A stretch of DNA of 14,491 nt. It comes from Phlegmacium glaucopus. Lineage: Eukaryota; Basidiomycota; Agaricomycetes; Agaricales; Cortinariaceae. Where the stretch lies: the NCBI GenBank assembly GCA_015039465.1, contig MU130384.1:22973-37463 (forward strand). The letters run 5' to 3'. The notes beneath the pieces were generated by a model. It ran no database searches and was not told where the DNA came from. It saw only the letters and a program-made list of their open reading frames with translations. This document shows positions 8,001 to 14,491 of this stretch, in pieces. Position 1 is the stretch's first letter, and every line of letters begins with the position of its first letter. A program made the position numbers and the translations under genes.

Positions 8001-8449
8001 CTATCTTTCAGAAAAATGAAGGGATTTGAGCGATAGAATTCCTCTTCCAGCTTTCCTATTCCATCGATAAGGACAGACGCATTTAACTTGGCTGATATGC
8101 ATAGAGCTAACTTGGGGTGGAATACACCGATTCTTCAGAGACTCTCCCTGTGGCGCATATTATAAGTATTAATAGATACAGTTCATGGTTATATTCGATA
8201 GACCTGGATCTTGGCACTTCGTACTGACTGAGGATGGAAGCGGTTCTTGATGTCGTTGAAGGTCCGATTTTTGGACATTGGTGTTGGAAAAAGCGTGAAG
8301 AGTTTCTTTATTTTAAGCCTTGCCAGTTCGTGGAAGACAGCAACAACGGTCAACGAGACCAAAATGCAACAATTTGCGGTCATCCAGGTTCGCCTGCATT
8401 TGTCTATGCGGTGAGCCATAAATCCAGCAAACCGACCGCCTTCCATCAT
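8001..8449 (-). CDS. Weak candidate two-exon gene, unknown small membrane protein
   Basis: On the minus strand an ATG at 8449, directly after an in-frame TGA, opens 82 codons to 8204. A GTCTAT...GCCACAG interval (8203-8148, 56 bp, with TTAATAC as possible branch site) fits the intron size of the window. Splicing it joins the frame in phase 0 to 49 further codons ending at TAG 8003-8001, giving 130 residues. Residues about 25-43 (ANCCILVSLTVVAVFHE) could form one membrane helix; the rest is basic. I recognise no family. The second exon reads like low-information sequence, and a stray FunK1-flank fragment lies nearby, so this may be chance or a gene remnant. Confidence 0.25.
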
Positions 8450-8597
8450 TCACGCCAAAAAACACTGCATCCGCCCATCTGCCCGAATCTTGCCAAACAG
8501 AACACGGGATCGATGACTAGCACATCTTGTATTCCTCACTCTGCCCACGGACGAGAGAGGCGCCGGCTTACAAACGATGAGAAGGATGATGAAAGAA

Positions 8598-8655
8598 AAA
8601 TAACACCAACAGAAGCTAAAGGTTCGAATTCAAACTCAGCGAATGTTGGTTGGAC
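8598..8655 (+). repeat. Orphan fragment of the FunK1 3'-flank repeat
   Basis: This segment (AATAACACC, GGTTCGAATTCAAA, then GCGAATGTTGGTTGGAC) matches 7157-7214 of flank C and its counterparts in A and D, but has no kinase and no other flank sequence next to it. It is in plus orientation. It shows that pieces of the module have been scattered independently. Confidence 0.6.
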
Positions 8656-8756
8656 GCCGGTGTTGCCCACTTCACGCACAGTAAACAGACTATATCCTAC
8701 TAGCTAGCAGCGAGTCATTAGTTTCAGTCCACTCAAGTTTGACTTTATCAACCCTC

Positions 8757-8994
8757 AAATGTGAGCTGTCCTGTTGCGGTTTCCATACTGACCGCAGAGG
8801 CTGACCAATTCTATCTTATACTTCTCATTCTGTTTGTGAAACACACTTTAAATTGTACAACAGAACCGAACAGGAGATCATTGACATATTTGTACACAGT
8901 AGGCCTTGACAAAATTAATGCACCCTCGATCTGACGCTGCCTTGGTAGGATGGGTTAAAATCAGGTCGCTCAGAAGAATGGTGACACGTACAAG
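8757..8994 (-). repeat. Downstream segment of gene F, shared with E
   Basis: Minus-strand counterpart of 4693-4932. Similarity ends at about 8757, the edge of the inverted duplication. The next 100 bp (8656-8756) have no counterpart in the window and no gene. Confidence 0.7.
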
Positions 8995-9531
8995 TTAGAC
9001 CATGCGTGCTTTGATAAACTTGATGTAATCCTCAATATCGCGGTTGTCGGTGACTATATCCGACTCGGGAAATTGTCCACTCCTGGCTACTACCTGGCCA
9101 CGATGGTTCTTCTGAAGTTGGTACTCTGTGCCGCCATGAGCCGGATCCCACTCCCAAAATTTGCACTTGCGACCAACTGCGCCTATTCCATACAGTGTCC
9201 GGTGTCCCGAAGTTTGAAAATAATTGAACATCTGTCTACGGACAACGTCCCAGGCCACTCCCGCCTTCTTTCCTTCGTAAATAAGGACCCATGGCCAGGT
9301 AGCCCCATGTCCGGTAATGATTTGGCGAGTAACAAGGATGTCGTATCTGCTGTTGCCGTGGGTAACCTCGGGTTTCATGACATACGTCGGGACGCTGGGT
9401 TTGTATGTGAAGTAGGTTTGGAGGATGTTGGAACACCAGAGTCCATTGACGTCGCTCTCCTCGCCTGCAGCAGTTTCGGTTGCGACCTTTTCAAAATCTG
9501 GCCTGGAAGGGAAGATATATTCGGCATTCAT
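8995..9531 (-). CDS. PD-(D/E)XK nuclease-like protein, copy F (178 aa)
   Basis: Paralogue of gene E in opposite orientation: same length, single exon, same start context (TTCAACCATGAA), same stop position. By eye 29 of 178 residues differ. Residues 21-70 differ at only one position, while changes gather in residues 2-20 and 95-165. The candidate active-site residues Asp64, Glu86, Lys88, Gln100 and Tyr104 are unchanged, and there are no gaps, stops or frameshifts. This pattern suggests selection to keep the protein, in contrast to the neighbouring kinases. Its upstream neighbour on the same strand is kinase copy D, separated by flank and repeat sequence, mirroring the B-E pair. The nuclease call rests on the D...ExK signature only; no named family is recognised. 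Confidence 0.72.
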   Translation of the reverse strand: MNAEYIFPSRPDFEKVATETAAGEESDVNGLWCSNILQTYFTYKPSVPTYVMKPEVTHGNSRYDILVTRQIITGHGATWPWVLIYEGKKAGVAWDVVRRQMFNYFQTSGHRTLYGIGAVGRKCKFWEWDPAHGGTEYQLQKNHRGQVVARSGQFPESDIVTDNRDIEDYIKFIKARMV

Positions 9532-9568
9532 GGTTGAAGTAGGGGTTGATGCTGATGATAAGTTTGCT

Positions 9569-9607
9569 TTAGTACAATGGAGAGCAGGGAGTTAGGACAA
9601 CGTACAT
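9569..9607 (-). other. Short upstream ORF of gene F
   Basis: ATG at 9607 followed by 12 codons and TAA (9571-9569), ending 37 bp before the F start codon. Unlike the E version it does not overlap the main start. The same interval carries the candidate 54-bp leader intron 9605-9552, whose splicing would remove it. Confidence 0.3.
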
Positions 9608-9715
9608 ATCAGAAATACAAGAAATTTGGAGGTTGAACGCTGGGGATGTGAGCAAGTAAGTGAGTAGGCACGTTCGTCGTGGCGCGACTTGAGGAAAGAA
9701 GATTCAAGAAACCGA

Positions 9716-9724
9716 CTATTTATT
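9716..9724 (-). promoter_or_regulatory. Core promoter element (AATAAATAG) of nuclease-like gene F
   Basis: AATAAATAGTCGGTTTCTTGA on the minus strand, the exact counterpart of the block upstream of E and about 185 bp before the F start codon. The following leader sequence is conserved with E apart from small indels. Confidence 0.45.
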
Positions 9725-9871
9725 GGCTGAATCAACGGATAGCAGTTGTTCCAAAGCCAGTATGAGTCCTTCTGTAAGAAAGCACACTCATAGTGTGAGA
9801 TCGTCAGATGGCTTCCATGCCAGTGTTTATGATTTGGACGCCACTGTTCGGCTATTTTTTGCTTCAAGTTG

Positions 9872-10014
9872 AATAGGTCGTTCCAAAGAGTTTTAGTATG
9901 TTTGTATATTCTAAGTTCTTGCAGCATCTGCCAAGGGAAATAGGTCGTTCCAAAGAGTGTTAGTATGTTAGTATGTACATGATATTCTAAGTTCTTGCGG
10001 CATCTGCCAAGGGA
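9872..10014. repeat. Tandem duplication (67 and 76 bp units)
   Basis: Unit 1 (9872-9938) and unit 2 (9939-10014) both start AATAGGTCGTTCCAAAGAG and end CATCTGCCAAGGGA. Unit 2 has about 9 extra bases in a TTAGTATG-type slippage tract. The corresponding position upstream of gene E (around 3745-3815, opposite strand) has one copy, so the duplication arose after the E and F units separated. Confidence 0.8.
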
Positions 10015-10043
10015 GATGTTTCTGGGCTGGGATCAGGACACGC

Positions 10044-10403
10044 CGTCAAACATGAGGAGATCATTTTTCTACTCGTTGGCCAGAAGTTCCTGCACGAAAT
10101 GAGGTAGAAGGGGGCTTCGAGCTTCGAGCAATAGCAATCGGACCTAGAGCTTTGTGCCACATTTCAAGTGCAAGATGATGACCCTAGAAAGGCTAGTAGA
10201 ACATGCAGGAATTGGACACGATGGACCACCTTCTAGATTATGGACTCTTCTCTGACTCCATACAGTGATCATTTGCAACCAGAGAGATATGCCTGACATC
10301 GGACGACACTTCTGATGACATTTCTGCCTGTGTTGTGATTCTGTTATTGTGAGATACTTTGATTGCCCTGACGAACTCGAGGCCGGTCAGTATGGTTCAA
10401 GGA
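10044..10403 (+). repeat. 360-bp direct repeat, left copy (beside gene F)
   Basis: Nearly identical to 13071-13427 in the same orientation, from CGTCAAACATGAGGAG to TATGGTTCAAGGA. The sequence on both sides of this copy continues as in the B-E interval, so it appears to be the resident copy. The two copies bracket kinase D and its flank. A few substitutions, a short deletion and a heptamer-number difference separate them. Confidence 0.85.
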
Positions 10404-10489
10404 GAGGGCCATGGAGTACGCCTACTCAATACCTGCTATCCTCCCCCCCGAAATTTCAACCTACCCCATGACGATATTATTATTGGTTG

Positions 10490-11326
10490 CTGTCCACTCC
10501 GGGGGGGCACTATCGGGAATCATCAGCGGGCAAGAATTGTTGACAGATAATTAGTCTATCGTGCCTCATGTCTGAACTACCGTACAAGTTGAAGGGACGC
10601 GGCACCATGAGGTGTTGTACTTTGGTTGTACTCAGGCTAATTGTCCCGATATAATATAGACAAGGCTAACATCTTTCAAGTCCCCAATTCTATATTCTGG
10701 TGGGAAGCATGTTCCCATTTTTCAACGGATCCAAATTGTATTGAAATGCTTTCCTGCAGTGCGACTATGCAATTTTTTCTGATGTGGATAAGGTTGGTGA
10801 GGCTATTTATAGATACTCAACCTTACATGTTCGCTGGATTGGAATTAAAACCCTTGTTTTTGTCGGTGTTATTTCCTGCCTGCTGAAGTTGATTCTAGTT
10901 TATTTCGCTTTCTGAGATTGCTGAATCCCACGTTCAAACAGACTCCAAACAAACTCCATATAAGTAAGCAGACTTCGCTCGTTATGTATTTTGAGCTAGG
11001 CCAAAGAGAGTCAAGCCCCAGGAAAAAGTTCAGACATATATTAATACATACTGAGGACTAACACAAACAAGGAACATGTAGAAATGTTGTTTCGGCTCCC
11101 AAGCGAAGGAGAGTGACTCGAGTATCGAATACAGCCTGCGCATCAATGACGAGAATGAAACAAATAATACTCTTTGACGAGGAATGCATATGTAAGTGGT
11201 ATATAAAAATAAACGAGGGCGAGAGCATGATTTAGGAATATATTCAAGCATCCATTGACTGCGAAAATTGTGTCGATAACAACGTAATGGGGGAATACCA
11301 AGTACAATTGTGCTAACAAATGTCTA
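10490..11326 (-). repeat. FunK1 3'-flank repeat, copy D
   Basis: Minus-strand flank of kinase D, beginning at TAG 11326-11324, the undamaged kinase stop position. It carries the same landmarks as the other flanks and TATAAATAG at 10811-10803. It ends at a G/C homopolymer-rich patch (CCGGGGGGGCAC at 10498-10509). No conserved coding frame. Confidence 0.76.
10803..10811 (-). promoter_or_regulatory. TATA-like box TATAAATAG in flank D
   Basis: Fourth conserved copy of the flank element, on the minus strand. The next minus-strand gene, F, starts 1.27 kb further on and has its own promoter-like block, so use by F is unlikely. Confidence 0.3.
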
Positions 11327-11369
11327 CTTGCGCCGCTTTGACACCGCACTCTCTGACCCGTCGGCATGC

Positions 11370-12863
11370 TCAGGAAGGCGTTTGCCAAGAGGAACCATCC
11401 AGTCTATGTATCATTTCATCTGTTATCGAGCTCCCTTGACGCATCCGTACCAGGAAAGATTTTTCCGGATCTCCCTCTAAAGGCATCGGGAAGTAGTCCA
11501 CTTCCAAATCATCGGGGTTCGCGGATTCCCAGGTTTGAAGATCTTCTGGTGGATTGGAGTCATTGGTAGGCGACTTTATTGCGGTTGGGGTGATGGAGAG
11601 AGGCTCCATCTTCATGGCCGCCTCCTGGAGATGGTCAGAGAACCATGTTTCATCAGGATCATCCAAATTGAAATGTGTCTTGCTGTTCGGAAGATAATGC
11701 TCAAGGAAGACTTTGCCCAGTTGGTCCACGAGTTCGTTGACACCAACGTTCTCGAATTGGGTGAGGACCCACTTACTCACATTAAGCGGACAGCCTAGTA
11801 ACACCATCTTCTTCCCGTTACCGCCAACTACCGACCCATTCTGGAGGCGACTGTTATGGGAAAAGATGACCTGCATCTGTCCATAGAGAGGACCGGGCTG
11901 TGTGGCATGTTTCAGATAGAGTAAAGCCTCGCAGACGAAGACCCAGAAGGCAGCCTCCATATCATCCCATAGCGTATGTCTTACAGTAGGACCTTCGTTC
12001 TGCAGGATTTGCAAGGAGGTAAATGCCCAAGTGCCCTGCATATACACTGTCAGTAACCACAAAGTTAGACATATGAATCGTAACTCACGGTACGTCCAGA
12101 ACGTGGTTCGCCTCCTTGTTTCCTCCACAGAAGGCACATATCCCAGTCGATAAGAATACCTCTCCATTCTTGGGTCTCTTTATCTCTGACGATCATTATG
12201 GTGCTGGCGCTGAGATCGCGGTGTAATATACCGGCTTTGTACGCTTGTTGAGCGCCTGGTAGAGAGATCGTTAGAATTGCCAACCAAAAAATGGATGAAA
12301 CACGGACCTTCAACCGCATCGGCAATACAGGATAGCAGTACTTTGCACCAGGTGAACGTTGGTAAGTCACGAGCGACAGTATTCAAAATTAAACAGTGGC
12401 AGACCATTTTGCATTTCAAGCGTTTTGATTTTGAAGAGGGCTTTTCGATCCATTCCTGCATTTCCGTCTCCAGCCCAGGAACGTTGCCGCACAAATGCAT
12501 AGATGCTACATGATTGATATCGTGCTCTTTCAGGATCTGGTAGATAACTGCTTCGCAAGCCGTACGCTCTGAATCCTCTTGCCATGATTCTTTCAGAAAA
12601 CGCATTGTAGGCTTCATTCAATTTTTTACGTTCTCTTCATAAGGATAAGCTAGAGAGCGACTAGTGGCACGATGAAAAGGAAACAGAGAGGCACGCGCAT
12701 ATTTCGGAGGCAGAATGAGGAAAGTTTCTGGGTCTTTCGTTTTGTCATTTGTCACGTCCATGCGAAAGAATCCCGCAAAGGAGAGGGGAATGTTACCAGA
12801 TTTGAATATCTGGGGACCCAATCCGACGAGATAGTGACCTTTTGTCTCCAAGGCGATCTTCAT
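11370..12863 (-). pseudogene. FunK1-type kinase, copy D, with in-frame stop and catalytic-loop substitution
   Basis: Minus strand, exons 12863-12308, 12255-12089 and 12035-11370; introns are 52 and 53 bp GT-AG and match those of C. The frame is consistent throughout but has TGA at 12620-12618 (codon 82), where B and C have an Arg codon CGA. The ATG equivalent to the C start has become AAG (12881-12879), so the first usable Met is at 12863. The catalytic loop reads HRDLSAST: the metal-binding Asn is Thr and the preceding Gly is Ser. The DFG-equivalent IDWD is intact (residues 221-224), unlike in B and C. It retains the FLKESW candidate ATP-site Lys and the TLWDDMEAAFWV C-lobe helix. A 2-bp deletion near 11382 gives the same early TGA as in B. 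It can be made only as a fragment unless the stop is read through. Its 3' part is almost identical to B. Confidence 0.82.
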
Positions 12864-12937
12864 ATCCCTGGTTGCGTTCTTTGAGAAGGATTGTGTTACA
12901 GACTTATGAGAATAGGGGTCTGGCGAGCTATTGGGTC

Positions 12938-12960
12938 TGGCGTCTTTGACGCGTCATAAG
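12938..12960 (-). promoter_or_regulatory. TGACGCGTCA palindrome at the former start of kinase D
   Basis: TGGCGTCTTTGACGCGTCAT corresponds to one arm of the inverted repeat before kinase C and contains the 10-bp palindrome TGACGCGTCA (12947-12956). That palindrome holds the ACGCGT core known as the MCB/MBF site in yeasts and resembles CRE/ATF sites. On the minus strand it overlaps ATG 12957-12955, which now runs into TAG after nine codons. Regulatory use is inferred only. Confidence 0.35.
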
Positions 12961-13070
12961 TGGCTAACAGCGCTGAGCGAAGACCTGCAAAGCCGGGACT
13001 GCCGAAATGCGGAATCTGAAAGTCTGCTCACCCTGTTGATGTGACTTTGTGTTACTTTTGATTTTCGACT

Positions 13071-13427
13071 CGTCAAACATGAGGAGTTCATTTTTCTACC
13101 CGTGGGCCGGAAGTTGCTGCACGAAATGAGGTAGAACGGGGTTCCCTTCGAGCTTTGAGCTTTGAGCTTCGAGCAATAGCAATCGGACCTAGAGCTCTGT
13201 GCCACATTTCAAGTGCAAGATGATGACCCTAGAAAGGCTAGTAGAACATGCAGAACTTGGACACGATGGACCATCTTCTAGATTATGGACTCTTCTCTGA
13301 CTCCATACAGTGATGATTTGCAACAAGAGAGACTTCTGATGACATTTCTGCCTGTGTTGTGATTCTGTTATTGTGAGATACTTTGATTGCCCTGACGAAC
13401 TCGAGGCCGGTCAGTATGGTTCAAGGA
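13071..13427 (+). repeat. 357-bp direct repeat, right copy (upstream of kinase D)
   Basis: Same orientation as 10044-10403, with sharp edges: CGTCAAACATGAGG at the left, GGTTCAAGGA at the right, then unrelated sequence. It looks like the copied or inserted partner, because neither side shows the context seen at the other locations of this segment. Confidence 0.85.
13150..13176. repeat. Heptamer short tandem repeat (GAGCTTT/C)
   Basis: Three GAGCTTT/GAGCTTC units followed by GAGCAAT. The other direct-repeat copy (around 10118-10130) has fewer units and the B-E interval has one, so the run expanded recently by slippage. Confidence 0.6.
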
Positions 13428-14491
13428 ATCTCCCTCTAGGCCTTTTTAGATAGGACCATGCCTACGCAGTTCCCTCGAGCTATTGTCTACTTTACTATGT
13501 ACCTGACCTACCAAGGAGAACCGTTTGCGGAAGGACTCGTACAGCTGCCCAGTCTCTCACGCCACAGTTTCGCCGCGTTCATCTGTAAACAATCGTGTTA
13601 ACATGAAACATAAGGGGGTAATGCAACAATAGCTGTGTTAAAAGCGTCAGTTACCTACGAACTTATACAAGGATTTAGCACGAGAGCGGGAGCAAATAAA
13701 AATATATGGTGAGTGTATACGTAAGGAGCAGTTTCTCATAATAAACAAAGTAAGAGCAGTAACTACGCGTCCGACATAAGCTATGAGCTCAGTGAGAGGA
13801 AGCGAACCCTCGGCTTTGTTGTAAAGATGTACAAGGAACAAACACAATCAGGAGTCATACATAATTATATACAGACTTGAAAAAGGACCCCGAACTGAGA
13901 GAAACCGGATCGAGTTTTATGTATTGCTCGCTTCAGACGAATGAATATACCTCAGACAAACCTTAGACAAACTTGCACCCTAAGTCGTTAGAGTCTTTCG
14001 CTTTATTTGATCTTAGTTGAAGTCGTCCGTCCTTTATTGTGGCTGTTTTTGTTCCCAAAATTAAGGTTAGGTCGCTTGTACATTCCAACTCATAGATATT
14101 TATCGGAGTGGTTGGAATAGGTGTAGTCTTTTTTAACGTATCAGCGTGTCCTTTCGTAAAGTAATGTTAAACCTAGGCAACTTTTTACCCTTGTATGAAG
14201 GGTGGTCTTATATCTTAACCCTTGAACTTTCTACGATCGGAACAGACATATAATATAGCCCTGTTAATCGGATTCATGTTGTGGAGTACCACGGCGCAGG
14301 GAAGTTGAACATGCCATCAAGTCTGTACTCCGTGTTATCTGATTTATAGACAGTTGGTAAGTACGGGCGACTACTAAGGTCTATCACGAGGGGGCCTCAC
14401 CTGTCGTTGGTTATTATTATAGCAGTACCCCATCGAACTTTAAAACCCCCCTCCTATCGTCCATAACTCATCCGCATGAGGTACCGGGAGA
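13428..14491. other. About 1 kb with no recognisable feature
   Basis: AT-rich sequence with many stops in all frames. It shares no landmark with the kinase, nuclease-like or flank modules, so the duplicated block appears to end at about 13427. There are minor patterns only: a tandem ACCT(C/T)AGACAAAC-like pair near 13950-13970 and a short GGAGTAC/GTACTCC hairpin near 14283-14330. No gene, RNA or mobile element can be supported. Confidence 0.6.

Noticed and set aside
8234..8707. 157-codon plus-strand ORF
   Set aside because: It runs through the orphan flank-repeat fragment and opposite the minus-strand candidate. No motif or compositional sign of a real protein.
13428..14491. LTR or other retroelement remnant, or a tRNA, in the last kilobase
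   Set aside because: No terminal repeats, primer-binding site, polymerase-like frame or cloverleaf could be found by reading both strands.

Overview
The window looks like nuclear DNA of a basidiomycete fungus, probably an agaricomycete. The evidence is 52-56 bp GT-AG introns with CTAAC-type branch sites, TATA-type promoters, and several genes of the fungal-specific FunK1 protein kinase family (Pkinase_fungal), which is greatly expanded in mushroom-forming fungi. There are no bacterial operon features, tRNA, rRNA or CRISPR. Almost everything between bases 1 and 13,430 consists of diverged copies of two modules, so this is a segmentally duplicated, fast-decaying accessory region.

Module 1 is a short FunK1-type kinase gene (three exons where complete) followed by a conserved non-coding 3' flank of about 0.75-0.85 kb that carries a TATAAATAG box. 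There are four copies. A (1-249, +) is only the 3' end, cut by the window edge. B (1212-2665, +), C (5203-6739, +) and D (12863-11370, -) are nearly full length. Module 2 is an intact single-exon gene for a 178-residue protein with a PD-(D/E)XK nuclease-like signature. It has two copies: E (4156-4692, +) and F (9531-8995, -). Both keep their upstream region (ATAAATAG box, possible 54-bp leader intron) and about 240 bp of downstream sequence.

Layout: A kinase end - flank - B kinase - flank - E nuclease-like - 35-bp inverted repeat - C kinase - flank - a rearranged and mostly gene-poor stretch (7500-8750, with one weak two-exon candidate on the minus strand) - F nuclease-like (-) - tandem and direct repeats - flank - D kinase (-) - repeat - about 1 kb with no recognisable feature. 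Kinase-to-nuclease order is B then E on the plus strand and D then F on the minus strand, so B-E and D-F are two inverted copies of one kinase + nuclease-like unit.

The two gene types have had opposite fates. No kinase copy can be read as a normal active kinase. B has lost the DFG-equivalent segment in an 80-bp deletion. C has Asn in place of the DFG-equivalent Asp. D has Thr in place of the catalytic-loop Asn, plus an in-frame stop. All three have lost the basic C-terminal tail still seen in A. The two nuclease-like genes have no indels or stops, differ at about 29 of 178 residues by eye, and keep all candidate active-site residues. A unit pairing an intact nuclease-like protein with eroding kinases recalls the nuclease + kinase architecture of Podospora Spok spore killers. 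That comparison is an inference from domain types only; no function is shown by the sequence.
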